This document shows positions 22,205 through 33,362 of a stretch of 64,000 nucleotides of DNA, piece after piece; within the stretch, counting starts at the first letter, position 1; each line of letters starts with the position of its first letter. The stretch covers positions 13,139,001-13,203,000 of the forward strand of contig CM065385.1 in NCBI GenBank assembly GCA_033060915.1, read 5' to 3'. The DNA is from Euryodendron excelsum (taxonomy: Eukaryota; Streptophyta; Magnoliopsida; Ericales; Pentaphylacaceae). Made by a program: the position numbers and the translations under genes. Below the pieces are notes generated by a model. That model searched no databases and had not been told where the DNA came from. It saw nothing but the letters and a program-made list of their open reading frames with translations.

Positions 22205-23723
22205 GAATGAAATGCTAACCTTTATGGATGCTTTTTTAGGATATAACCAGATCCGGATGGCGGTGCGCGACCAGGAGCATACAACCTTCATTACAGACCG
22301 CGGGCTATATTGTTACAATGTCATGCTGTTTGGATTGAAGAATGTAGGGGCAACATACCAGCGGTTGGTCAACCTCATGTTCAAGTCACAGATTGGCCGT
22401 AATGTGGAGGTTTACGTGGATGACATGTTGGTGAAGAGCAAGGAGGCCACCGACCACCTGTGGGATCTTGAGGAGACGTTCCAGACACTCCGCAAGTACC
22501 AGATGAAGCTCAATCCCGCCAAGTGTGCTTTCGGCATCGCCTTAGGGAAGTTCCTAGGTTTTATGGTCTCACAAAGGGGGATTGAGGCGAACCCAGAAAA
22601 GATTCAGGCCATTATCGACATGCAGGCGCCCCGAACGACGAAGGACGTTCATCGGCTGGTGGGATGTGTCGTAGCTCTAAACAGATTCATCTTTCGGTCC
22701 ACCGATAAGTGTCTTCCGTTCTTCAAAATTCTGTGCAAGGCGTTCAAGTGGAACGAGAAGTGTGATAGCGTTCATTCAACTCAAACAATATCTTAGCTCA
22801 GTCTCACTACTCAGCCGAACTATCCCGAGGGAAGAATTGTTTTTGTATTTGGCAGTGTCGGCGACAGCAGTGAGCTCAGCTCTTGTTCGAGAAAAAAGGG
22901 GGATCCAGAAGCCAGTATACTACACTAGTCGCGCCTTGCGTGGAGCAGAGGAGCGATACTCGAAGATGGAGCTCATGGCTCTCGCGCTGGTGACGGCGGC
23001 TCGGCACCTGAGGCCCTACTTCCAAGCCCACACGATTGTGGTACTCACTGACCAGCCCCTGAAGAATATCCTACACAAGCCCGAGACGTCAGGACGCCTA
23101 GTGAAATGGTTTGTTGAGCTTAGTCAGTTTGACATCCACTACCGACCCCCACTGGCGATCAAAGGACAGGCTGCTACGGATTTCATCGTAGAATTCACTA
23201 ACCTGCCCTCTGCCACCCTTAAAGCTGACTCACCTGATAGCCATTGGGTTTTGAATGTTGATGGTTCTTCCACTCATGATTCAGGTGGCGCCGGCGTGGT
23301 CCTCGTCACCTCGGATGGCTACAAGATGGAGTATGCGCTTTGCTTTAAGTTCCCCACCACCAACAATGTCGTAGAATACGAAGCACTCATTGCCGGTCTT
23401 AGAATGGCTCGGCGAATGGGGGCTAAACAAATAGTGGTGCGAAGCGACTCCCAGCTTGTAGTGGAGCAGGTCCAGGGAGAGTATGAAGCCAGAGAGGACA
23501 ACATGAAGCAATACTGCCAAGTGGTGAAGAGCCTGGCCAGAAGATTTGTAAAGATACTCTTGGAATGTGTCCCGAAATTGTAGAATGAAGAGGCAGACCG
23601 ACTGGCTAGGATAGTCTCATCAAATGAGCTTGACCCGAACGTCCTGATTGAAATTCTTGATTCACCGAGCATCCAGAGCCCGGAAGTTAACCAGATTGAA
23701 CCCGAATCCTCATGGATGAGCTA
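22205..23723 (+). pseudogene. Ty3/gypsy Tat-lineage reverse transcriptase and two RNase H domains
   Basis: The 5' part of RT is missing; homology begins at the motif DAFLGYNQIRM. The catalytic YVDDMLVKS box is at about 22411-22440, followed by MKLNPAKCAFGIALGKFLGF, the RT thumb. A one-base frameshift near 22765 moves the frame. The first RNase H follows (AVSSALVREKRGIQKPVYYT, then the TDQPLKNIL motif). A second, archaeal-type RNase H lies at about 23240-23600 (NVDGSSTHDSGGAGVVL, NVVEYEALIAGLRMA, VRSDSQLVVEQV). Two RNase H domains in tandem mark the Tat group. In-frame stops occur at 23581 and 23722. Gag and protease are absent upstream, so this is a 5'-truncated relic. Confidence 0.9.
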
Positions 23724-23736
23724 GATCAGGAATTAT

Positions 23737-24864
23737 TTGGAGAAGGGAACCCTACCTGAAGATCGGAATGAGGCAAGGCAGATTCAGTATCAGTCGAGCA
23801 GGTACCTCATACAAGGCAGGATACTATACAAAAGGGGGCACACCATGCCGCTGCTTTGTTGTGCCAATAAGGAAGAGGCAGACTACATAATGCGGTTAGT
23901 CCATGAGGGGGTCTGCGGGAACCACTCTGGTGGCCGGTCCCTCGCCAAGAAGATACTACGAACAGCCTACTATTGGCCCACCATGGAGAACGATGCCCAA
24001 GAATTCGTCAAGAAGTGTGATAAGTGCCAACGATCCGCCAACATCCCAAAACTGCCCCCTCAAGAGTTAACTCCGATCCAGACCCCCTGGCCCTTCGCAC
24101 AGTGGGGGATCGACATTGTGGGACCATTGCCGCTCGGCAAAGGACAGACGAAGTTCGCGGTAGTGGCCATCGACTACTTTACAAAGTGGGCAGAGGCGGA
24201 AGCCCTACCAACGATCACTGAGCAGAAGCCCTGCTTTACAGACAGTTCAACCAACTGTGCACTGACCTGGGAATAAGCCACCATGCTTCGTCCCCTGAGC
24301 ATCCCCAGGTGAATGGCCAAGTTGAAGTTACCAACAGGTCCCTCTTAAAGATTCTCAAGACGAAGCTGGAAAAGGCCAAAGGTTTGTGGGCAGAGGAGCT
24401 CCCTAATATCCTTTGGGCCTACAGAACAACGGAGAGAATATCCATGGGACAGACCCCGTTCTCACTCACCTTTGGCACCGAAGCCGTTATCCCAGTAGAG
24501 ATTGGCCTCCCCAGCCCCAGAATGGTGTAGTTCCACCCTGCAACCAATGGCGAAGCGATGAATGTCGACCTAGATTTGTTGGAAGAAAGGAGGCTGCATG
24601 AGGGTGGCCTCCTACCAGCAGAAGATGCGCCAATACCACAACTCCAGAGTCCAACCAAAAGACTTCACAACTGGGGACCTTGTTCTAAAGAGAGTCAATC
24701 AGTCCACTAAAGATCCTAGAGAGGGCAAGCTCGGACCCAATTGGGAAGGACCTTACGAGGTGATCAATAGTACCAAAAGGGGGACGTATAGGTTGAGAAA
24801 CTCAAAAGGCAAGGAGCTCCCGCATCGGTGGCATGCAGAGCACCTAAGGAAGTACTATTCTTGA
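23737..24864 (+). pseudogene. Tat-lineage integrase, catalytic core deleted
   Basis: It continues the RNase H frame. The zinc-binding HHCC region is visible: HEGVCGNHSGGRSLAKKIL, then CDKCQR. The first catalytic Asp is in WGIDIVGPLP. At about 24225-24240 the frame breaks and sequence resumes at the equivalent of FNQLCTDLGISHH. The block holding the second catalytic Asp (the SDNG-type motif) is therefore deleted. The Glu in NGQVE (about 24311-24323) remains. A stop at 24528 and a frameshift near 24595 precede the C-terminal part (GPNWEGPYEV, AEHLRKYYS, stop at 24862). It cannot catalyse integration. Confidence 0.9.
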
Positions 24865-24895
24865 AAGACTCCTACTTGTAATTCACCAAAATATC

Positions 24896-24901
24896 AATAA
24901 A
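24896..24901 (+). promoter_or_regulatory. AATAAA polyadenylation-like word
   Basis: AATAAA occurs 30 bp after the pol stop codon. It may be chance. In retroelements the true polyadenylation signal is normally in the LTR. Confidence 0.2.
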
Positions 24902-24964
24902 AGCGACTGTTCAGCAATTGTCTACTTGAATCAACATAAAATCTATCTACTTACGTGGAAACGA

Positions 24965-25565
24965 CATAGAATCTACTCGGCCAAGTGTCGAGCAGAGCCA
25001 AAGGGCCTTAAGTGGCAATGGCACAGAAATTGAATATGCTCAACCAAGTACCGAGCAGAGCCAGAGGGCCTTAAGCGGCAATGACACAAAAATTGAATCT
25101 GCTCGGCCAAGTGCCGAGCAGAGCCAATGGGCCTTAAGTGGCAATGGCGCAGAAATTGAATCTGCTCAGCTAGGTGCCGAGCAAAGCTAGAGGGCCTTAA
25201 GTGGCAATGGCACCGAAATTAAATCTGCTCGGCCAAGTGTCGAGCAGAGCCAGAGGGCCTTAAGTGGCAATGGCGTAGAAATTGAATCTGCTCGGCCAAG
25301 TGCCAAGCAGAGCCAGAGGGCCTTAAGTGGTAATGACACAGAAATTGAATCTGCTCGGTTAGGTGCCTAGTAGAGCCAGAGGGCCCTAAGTGGCAATGGT
25401 ATAGAAATTGAATCTGCTCGGCCAAGTGCCGAGTAGAGCCAGAGGGCCTTAAGTGCCAATGGCCCAGAAATTGAATCTGCTCAGCCAAGTGCTGAGCAGA
25501 GCCAGAGTGCCTCGAGTGGCAATGGCATACAAATTAAATCTAATCGGCCAAGCGCTGAGCAGATC
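24965..25565 (+). repeat. 63-bp hairpin minisatellite in Tat element
   Basis: The GAGGGCC-type word recurs every 63 bases at 25001, 25064, 25127, 25190, 25253, 25316, 25379, 25442 and 25505, about nine copies. Each has TGCTCGGCCAAGTGCCGAGC, an 8-bp inverted repeat with a 5-base loop. 63 is a multiple of 3, so an in-frame 21-residue repeat opens on the minus strand (25219-25488). It is probably incidental because it has no domain. The array sits between pol and the antisense ORF. Confidence 0.85.
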
Positions 25566-25751
25566 CTGAAAGCCTTGAACGGCAAGGCATGGAACCTGCT
25601 CGGTCCAACAGCGAACAGGGCCCGGGCTTAAATGAAAAGGGGCATTGAACTTGCTCGGCCAAGGGCCGAGTAGATCCAGATGATGGACCTGTTCGGTTTT
25701 TGTTGCCGGTCAGGTTCAATATGCTTACAAGCATTATACATGTCACTCCAA
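25566..25751. other. Degenerate continuation of the 63-bp array
   Basis: It has further CTCGGCCAAG and GAGCAGA-like words out of register. It is a decayed edge of the array and no gene is recognised. Confidence 0.4.
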
Positions 25752-27252
25752 TCAAACATTCGAGAAATATAGCCGAGCCCGGGACACTTCTGTAGTCTTC
25801 GGCTTTGTAGCTCTGACCGGAGCTTTGTCCCTCCTGGACAGTTTTATGGTCTCGACGACCTTTGACCGCTTCGGCTCAAGCTCTGACCCGCCCAACTTGC
25901 TCTTCTTCAAAAAAGCGACGTTGAAGCTTATCTCCTCAGCGGCTTGATCACGAGTAGGAGCACCGGTCTGAGTTAAAATAGCAGGAGCCGGATCATCGAT
26001 GATGACCGCACCAACTGCAAGCAGAAGAAATGTTAGTTGAACGGCATTGAAAGACTCTACAAACGACCGAACACTCACTCCTCTCACGTTCGGCAGCTAG
26101 GGCTTCTCTTGTGGGTTCAGAACCTAGCAAGTAGTTCAACAAGCTCTCAACGGTGTCCAGGTCTTTATGACTATGGACATCATGTTGCTGGACCTTCCTT
26201 ATGGCAGCCCTCACCTCCTTCGATATCCTGGGCTTGGCCTAACTTGACACCCAAGGCAACCTAGGTCAGGACACCAACACTTGAAAACAAAAAGGAAAGG
26301 AAACCAAATCTGGTAGAGAAAGAATGTATCTTTCTTGTTCGGATAACCCCATTGCCTGGGGACCCGAGCAGAGAAGTCGGTCTCCTAGGGTTAAAACTCC
26401 CATCCATTTCCACTAACAGAAAAGAACTAGTCCTTCCAGTTCTTGATTGAGGAAGGAAGCTCGTCGATCAGGTTGTACTCCTTCGACTTGCCCGAGAAGT
26501 ACCACCAGCCCGTGCCCCTCTCCGCTAGTCTGTAGCAGAACAGAAATTCCTCTGGCGTGATGTCTCTTTTATGGACAATCTGCTAGTGGACGGAGCAGCC
26601 GAGCAGGATCCTCCATTTGTTCGGTTGTATCTGCCCCGGTGAAAGGCGAAGCCATTGTAAAATTCTCCTAACGGATTGAGGAAAGGGCATCCGAAGGCCA
26701 CCTGCCAACGCACCCTCATACACGGTGATCTCACTTTCCCTGGCCGAGTATGCCCAGTCATCCTTTTTCGGGATCCTAAGCTTCAAACCCCGTGGGATCT
26801 GATATACGGCCCGCAGGCCCCTCACCTTCTCCTTGGTAAGAATGGAGGACACCCCAATGGCCTCATACCCGGGGTCCTCCTCTCCCGACTCTCCCGACTC
26901 TCCACCTTCTATGGCACCGAAGTCAATGGCCTCTGCCTGACCCGACTCCAGAACCTGTATAGACTCCCCAGAGCCGCTGACGGAGGCCCATTCTCCGGCC
27001 TCACGCCTAACTACCTCAAACCTATTCGAGTCCGTTTTCTCAAAATCCAAACTCACGTGCTTCAGGTTTGCCATAGTGCCTAGCCGTTTTTCATTTTCAA
27101 TCCTAAGCAATATGGGTTTGAACAGCGAGGCAACTTCCTCAAAAATCGATCTAACAAACTCCGGCTTGTCAACAAACCCTACGAGATTGGGGATTTTGGC
27201 CCTCTTCTCGTAAACCCAAACACAGTGGGTTGCCAACCAGTACATACAACCA
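25752..27252 (-). pseudogene. Antisense extra ORF (PF04195-like) of Tat element
   Basis: On the strand opposite to pol. An open piece 27245-26583 ends with VYEGALAGGLRMPFPQSV, LSPGQIQPNKWRILLGC, the signature of the plant 'putative gypsy-type transposon' family (PF04195). It then continues past a stop as the FCYRLAERGTGWWYFSGKSK segment and FFSVSGNGWEF (about 26530-26390). A downstream piece (about 26214-26088) and another (26014-25752) are joined in frame if a 73-bp GT...AG intron (26087-26015) is removed. The upstream start is unclear. Antisense ORFs between pol and the 3' LTR are known in Tat-lineage elements; their function is unknown. At least two stops show decay. Confidence 0.75.
26015..26087 (-). 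other. Probable spliceosomal intron in antisense ORF
   Basis: On the minus strand it begins GTGAGAGGAGTGAG and ends TTTCTTCTGCTTGCAG, with a good pyrimidine tract. At 73 bp it is near the lower limit for plant introns. Removing it joins the upstream frame (ALAAE) to the downstream frame (GAVIIDDPAPAIL) without a shift. Confidence 0.55.
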
Positions 27253-27710
27253 GAAAGCGGGGCTTACCACGGTTTGAAGCACCGGCGACAAGTTCCAGAG
27301 TAGGCCGGCGGTACGACATGGAGAGTGACGCCTTTTCAACCGGCCGAAGGCGACGAAGATGATGCTGGCAACGACGACGACAAAGTAAAGTTTGTTTCTC
27401 TCTTTCTCTCTCTGCTGCGTATTTGGTAGAAAGTGGTAAAGGCAAAAATGGGGGCAACCGCCTCACAAAACTCCTCTCACATCTTTGAAATCAACGGCCC
27501 AGATGGCCTTCGATGACGAGACCTCAATGGTCGGGATAAGGTGACTTTTTTCGACTACTGATAAACAATCCACGAACGCCACGTGGGACCCGCGAAGCAA
27601 TATGATAGCGCCTGTCATTATTGCGTCACCTGCGCTATAAATGCGCTCCGTTTTTTTTGGTCGGACCATCCTATGAAATTCCTCTGACCCTGAGCAGATG
27701 ACCAGATGAA
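27253..27710. other. Region between antisense ORF and 3' LTR
   Basis: It contains a CT-rich run near 27390-27415 and a GCTATAAATGCG word near 27634. The minus-strand ORFs 27466-27179 and 27720-27463 show no recognisable domain. It could hold the promoter and 5' leader of the antisense ORF. Confidence 0.3.
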
Positions 27711-27720
27711 TTGGGGGCAT
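27708..27720 (+). other. Polypurine-tract-like motif
   Basis: GAATTGGGGGCAT immediately precedes the LTR start TTGGTGATGATTG. This arrangement is usual before the 3' LTR of Tat elements. Confidence 0.5.
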
Positions 27721-28262
27721 TTGGTGATGATTGTTTCCCGACCTGACTGGGACTACGTTCAGTCCACCTGATCATCTCCCGATCAGGTCTCCTCAGCTGA
27801 TCGTCCTCGCCCTCCCGAGCCGAGTGGATGGCCATGACCGTCCACCGATCAGTTCGGGGCCCGACTGTGCTAGTAGGGCCCACTTTTGACACCGGCCGCC
27901 TTGGCATGCATCAGGGGCGGGGGCGTGGGCGTGGCATGTACTTGCAACCATCCCCCACTCCCCTGACACCGTCTTGACACACACCAGCTTAGAGTGTAAG
28001 AATGACCTTCTCGAGTACCCTCACACTGTCCTAACCCTCCAACTGGAGGCCATCACGTGGAGGGCCACCTACCACCACCATGCAAGGATACAAGGGGAGG
28101 AATTCTCCCTGTTCGAAGGTACGCAAAACACACGACCCTTGGCATCTCTTTCTCCCGCATTTGAATCTCTTTGAATCTAACTTGAACATCAGAGGGTCTT
28201 GGGCACCCACTACACTGGTGGGTTTAGTGCAGGAGATCACCGGCCGGTATCATCGGTGTTCA
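27721..28262 (+). mobile_element. 3' LTR of Tat element
   Basis: It starts TTGGTGATGATTGTTTCCCG right after the purine tract. Near its end it has CTTGAACATCAGAGGGTCTT followed by CACTGGTGGGTTTAGTGCAG. That resembles the TTGAGCGTCGGAGGG...TGCAGG signature I recall from many plant Tat LTRs. The end near GTGTTCA (28262) is approximate. About 540 bp. Confidence 0.6.
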
Positions 28263-29445
28263 TTCCGGACCTAGGGGCAAGACATCACGAGTTTGCTGCA
28301 TCATCATATAACATTTCTACGTTGTCGTTGCACTTTGAATAAGTTGATGGGTGACGTGTCCAGTTAATTACTCTTCAGCCTCACTTTTTGAAATTTATAA
28401 CATTTCTAACTTATCGTTGCACTTTGAATAAGTTGATCGGTGACGTGGCTTGTGATGTGTCCGGTAAATTACTCAACTAGTACACATACATTAACCGAAT
28501 TGCAGGATCCTCTTGTTCTCGTTTGGACCAATTGAATTAGCTAGTTCGGTCTGATTCTGATAATATTATATGTTATCAGTGTTTATATAACAATCCCATA
28601 TGGAAGCTTTCTTCTTCAGGGTAGCTTCTTTACTTCTATCGGAGACAGCATGTATCAAATGGTTGATGTTGTGCTCATTCTGGTAGTTTGCATTGTTAGG
28701 TCAATGCTGAGGGATTACATATCTACATGCTTTTATTATTTAAAAAACAAGTGCCCTTTCTCTGTCGAGTATACCATGGATTTGTTCGATGTACAACAAT
28801 GCATTGAAGACACGGACAAAGTTAGGAAAAACTTTTGAAATTATTTCAATTTTGGACCTTGGACATGATTCTCATTCGGATAAGAAGCTTTATAAATTGT
28901 GATGTCGGATAAAGATCGATTTTATATCATCCTTCAATTCATATTAAAGTGGATTCGGCCCTGAAATGTTGGTTCTGATGTGATTACTCTATTCATTTGC
29001 TCCTCCCAATTAGACTTTGAAGCTACATTCATCAAACACAGCGGACAATTAATCTAGTTGCATTTCATTTGGCAAAATTTAACATAATCTGTCAATCCAT
29101 CCTACTTAGAGGTTAGTGAGGATATAAGTGCATAACGTGTAAACTGTGACGAATACGTACCCTACAAAAGCGAAGATAGATGTAGAATGGTATAAAATTT
29201 ATCAGTCATTTCGTAATCTGTAACTGAATAATCAATTAGTTTGACGATGTCTCACCATTACATACTCAATCTCATTGAAATGCTGAATAATCTATCTTAT
29301 GTTAAATATATATATTAGTGATAAAGAGAATAATTGGGTGAACCACGCGTATAATGCGTGTCATCCTTATAGTATATATATATATATGAAGAAAATGAAG
29401 TCGCCCAATTTTTTATCTGTGGGGATGCACACGCCAGCAAGAATG

Positions 29446-29495
<50 letters not shown>

Positions 29496-30683
29496 TGACA
29501 TTTGTGTGCCATTTCACGCATTGCACATAAGTAAACCATTCTCTAGCTTTAACCTAACAACAGGATTAAAAAATAATTATGGGATTGAGATTTAATTAGG
29601 TGGGATTTTAGTGCATCCACTTAAACGTGCTTCAATGGGGTTGTGCGCCACTTTTTTTTCCTTTTGGAAGTTAGTCTCAAGCCAGGACGGAGATGAATAT
29701 GTTACTGAAATGCTTTAACAGACTTGAATCTTAAGTAATAGCCCATGTGATTTTAAGGCTGGTTTTATTTTATTTTATTTTATTTTGTTCATGTGCAACT
29801 AAAAAGGTAACAGATGCCATCTTTTGATTAATTGTTCAATAATATATATAAGACCAAATGTTCGCCCTTCAACAACCCCACAAACTCCAGGGCTCTTATC
29901 AAGTATCGAGAAAGAAAAATTTGCAAGAATGTTTTCTTACAATATAATACGAAGAAAATAATATACATCTCCTTTACAGAGACAGCTAGTGCAACAACGT
30001 GATAAATAAACTATGTTTTTGCTTTCCCTAAGCCGTGAAGCAATCCTTCAACCGATTTTAAACAAAGGTGGTATCTCTAACAAAATATATGAATATATAA
30101 GAACATTGAAATCTTTGCCGGCAGATAAGGTGGTAGCTAGGTGGAATTATTGTTGCATCTTCCAAAATTTTTACTCAGGACAACCTGTAAATGCTTATGT
30201 TTCATGAGCAATTGTTTTTATACCCCTGATTATTTTTTCTTGGTTAATCACTTGGTAGCCTACTTGCAACATGAAAAGGAAAAAACAAATGGTGATGCCA
30301 TTTATAACTAGGTAGCCTATTTGAAACATGGTTTTGCAGAAATCATGAACTATACTTTTGCTGAATCACTTTCTAGCTTATATTAACAAAAAACAAAAAA
30401 GAAAAAAGAAAGCGAAATGATAGTGCTATTTATCTTGTGAAGGAGATGGCCTTTAATTTGTGTTTTTACAGCTACTAACATGTTTTAAACAATAAATTAT
30501 TGCCAGAACGGGAAAAGGATTGGAAGTTTTGGGAGTAAAATCACCGACCAAATCATCAATAAATGCTGCCAGTGTTTTTTTTTTTTTGAAAATTTCCATA
30601 ACTGAGTTACAGAAAGATTACCCTACATTTCATAATTAGCTTCCACCTCCTACTCCCCTTGAAGCACAAAATAATCTTTGCAT

Positions 30684-30714
<31 letters not shown>

Positions 30715-31160
30715 CTTTCTCTTTGCATGTCTTACACAGGAACACACAGATCATTAAGCCAACAGTAAGGTTATATATTTACTCATCTAGCTAGTCTCTT
30801 TGTTAATTTCTCTTTTGTTGTTAGGTCTATTGTTAGACCTGTGACCCTTACTAATTATTGGCGAAGTCCTAAATAAGAGTAGTAATAGTAAGTTTACCAA
30901 ACCACTTATGACATATATTATTACTTTTCTTTGTGTTCATGTGGTCTCCCTTAGCCTTTATATCACCAATGTGTTAGTTTCATTTGAGATGTCGTTGGTG
31001 ACAATGGAAAAGACATCTAAGATGAACCTTATCTTTTTAGATTCTTGTTACACAATTCTGTAGGCTTTTGGAAGTTTTTTAATGATATATTTGACCCCTT
31101 CTTGTTGAGCATTAATCTTCACTTCACCTTGGTTTCACATCAAAATTTATAACATCCACA
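28263..31160. other. Probably low-copy intergenic DNA, no gene recognised
   Basis: Base composition differs from the surrounding LTRs and no repeated block is shared with the rest of the window. ORFs are 60-98 residues without recognisable motifs (for example 28650-28838 and 30013-30207). It holds an 89-bp direct repeat at 28308-28485 (ATAACATTTCTA to TTGATGGGTGACGTG), a TA run with a GT microsatellite at about 30684-30714, and the GA microsatellite listed separately. Confidence 0.5.
29446..29491. repeat. (GA)n microsatellite
   Basis: About 22 uninterrupted GA dinucleotides. The ORFs crossing it on both strands are artefacts. Confidence 0.95.
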
Positions 31161-31930
31161 TAAGTGTCGTCAATGGGCTGGGCCGGCCCATTCTTTGGTT
31201 GGGCAGGGTCAGGCCTGTTGGGCCTAGTAGGCTTCGACCAGTCAACGGGCCGGGCCTGGCCATGGGCCAAAATTATGAGACCCAGGCCTTGCCCACGGGC
31301 CTAAGGGAAATGGGCCTATGGGCTGGGCCCGAGCCCGAGCTTATGGGCTGGGCCCGAGCCATTCAGCAATTTTTAAATTTTTTATACTAACATTTTTATT
31401 AATTTTTTCACTAAATTTAAGTATGGCACTATGGCAGCCTTGCCTTCAATGCCTTGATAGGCTTGAGCATTCTCTTCTCCCTTGAGAGTTGGTGACATGA
31501 GTAATGAGAGATCGTGTATGGGGTGACTTGAAGAAATGCACCATCTTTTTGTTGTCATCCCTCTGATATTTTCTTACCCAATATTTTTTGGGTTTGAATC
31601 ATTTGATTCTTGAATTTTTCTGTTTTTTTTTTCTTTCTTATCACTCAATTCTTTGGAAGAAAGTTCTCTCTCTTTCTCAGTACTCAGCAGTACTTTTCTA
31701 TCAGAAAAAGCAAAAGCTTTGGGAGACAAAATAAAATCATCCACGAGCTAGGCTTTTTTAGGCGGGTCACGGGCTAGGCTTTTGGGTAGCCCATGGGCTA
31801 CAAAATTAAGCCCAGGACCGACCCTAACTATCTTAGGCTTGGGCCCCCTAGCCATGGGCCAGGCTAAGGCCCGATAGGTCAAGCCGAGCCCGGGCCAAGC
31901 CATGGGCCTCGGGCTTTTTGATGAGCCTTA
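31161..31930. mobile_element. Non-autonomous hAT-like DNA transposon (770 bp)
   Basis: Both ends carry GGGCC-rich subterminal sequence (31175-31345 and 31750-31915), as in many plant hAT elements. The inverted ends correspond: TAAGTGTCGTCAATGGGCTG on the left, and on the right, read inverted, TAAGGCTCATCAAAAAGCCC. The left flank is CATCCACA (31153-31160). The right flank is CATGATCCACA, which equals the same 8 bases with GA inserted, so an 8-bp target duplication as expected for hAT. There is no transposase ORF; the interior is AT-rich. Confidence 0.7.
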
Positions 31931-32013
31931 CATGATCCACAGTTGCTGTCTTCTTATTTTTCTTTTATCTTTCAGATTTACTTTACTTTCCTTCTTTAGT
32001 TCTGCTAAGTTTG

Positions 32014-33348
32014 TGTTAGGAATCTATACTAAAAGATATACTTTGTGTAATATCTTTAATATTTATTAATAAATTAGTTATTCTATTTTAATAAGAATTT
32101 GTGTGAGTAATGTTTGCATTACGTTATTTATTTAATGATTATGCATGTGTGTCTCTTATTCTATATAGTAGATGATTTGGTGTGTAGAGTATGATTTACA
32201 CACGGAAGATCAGATTATCGGTTCTTATGAAATATAATCTTAATGTTCATAGGCTTAGATGGAACTGGACACACCATCAGTAGGACTGTAGCACAAGGTT
32301 TTAATAAGTCTGTCTTAGCTATGGGGAATGGTATAGTTCCAACTTCTTGCACTAGTACACTTTGTGCGTATTGAACAAGACCGTGTTAACGTAATTGTTT
32401 TATACTGACTATATCAAACATACCTCATGATTATTATGAGTGTTCATACTCATAATCTTAATACAATAAATAGACACGTGCATGTAGTGCTTATTGTTTT
32501 GATTCACAGAAGAGTGAGATTTTTTGTGGGTTAATAAACTCAGTGAGTTGGACAATAACATTACGTGTATGGTGAATATTAATTATTGATAGAATCTACG
32601 TCCCAGTATAGAAATTAATGAAAGTGCCTTGAGGAAACTTTTAAGTTTTGATTATATCAAACCCTACAGGTGGATTATGAATCCGACATATTAAATAAGT
32701 TAAGTGGAAGGTCTCAAAGAATTAAATAAGTCTATTAAATTTAATTGTCAGTAATTTAATTTAATAGACGGGTATCTTTAATTTTAACGTGGGGAGATAA
32801 AAAAGCATTTAATAATATGAAGCTCGAGATATAATTCCTAGTATGACAAGGAGTGCAATTATAATTCATTAGTGGTATAAATTCTAATTTACGTAAATAG
32901 GGATTAATCTTGGTTGGATTAGGAATCCTTATTTGCGTAGGAAGCCCTAGTTATATTAATCCTATAGTCCCTGTTGTAGTCTCTATATATACACGTTCTA
33001 AGAGCAAGTAGGGTAAGACTTACTCATAATTGAGAGATACACGTTTTTGTGAGAAAGAGAAACTTCAACAGCTGTGAGCCTTTTCTCTTTGGAGTAAGGC
33101 ATATACGAGAGGTCCGAAGGTTGAGTTCGAGTAATTAATTCGTGCTAGTTGCTGTTACTTGCTGTTTGAGATCAAAGCAGAAAGATTTCGAAATTCATAC
33201 ATGCTGCTATTCGGGATCAAACCAAAGAGATTTCGAAGATATAATTCTAATAACGTAAATTAATTTTTTGCTAATCAGATTGGTTTTTTTTTGGGTATTA
33301 TGTGTATGTACTATACTCAGATCGTGGGAAATTTCAGAGTCCCCAGCA
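32014..33348 (+). mobile_element. Copia-type LTR (third element)
   Basis: It begins TGTTAGGAATC and ends AGTCCCCAGCA, directly before a tRNA-iMet PBS, so it is a 5' LTR of about 1335 bp. A TATATATA run at 32983-32990 could be the promoter box. The rest of this element is lost or lies beyond the nested insertions. It is a different family from the LTRs at 34153 and 51891. Confidence 0.7.
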
Positions 33349-33349
33349 A

Positions 33350-33362
33350 TTGGTATCAGAGC
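33350..33362 (+). other. Copia primer binding site
   Basis: TTGGTATCAGAGC, complementary to the 3' end of initiator methionine tRNA, sits two bases after the LTR end. This is the usual PBS of plant copia elements. Confidence 0.85.

Noticed and set aside
24965..25565. Coding repeat protein on the minus strand (21-residue repeats)
   Set aside because: The frame is open only because the period is a multiple of 3; there is no known domain, no start context, and neighbouring copies break the frame.
26583..27245. Host gene of unknown function on the minus strand
   Set aside because: PF04195-like signature and position between Tat pol and a 3' LTR identify it as the element's antisense ORF.
29299..29595. 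ORF 98 residues with an ERERER run
   Set aside because: Arises from the GA microsatellite; both strands open for the same reason.
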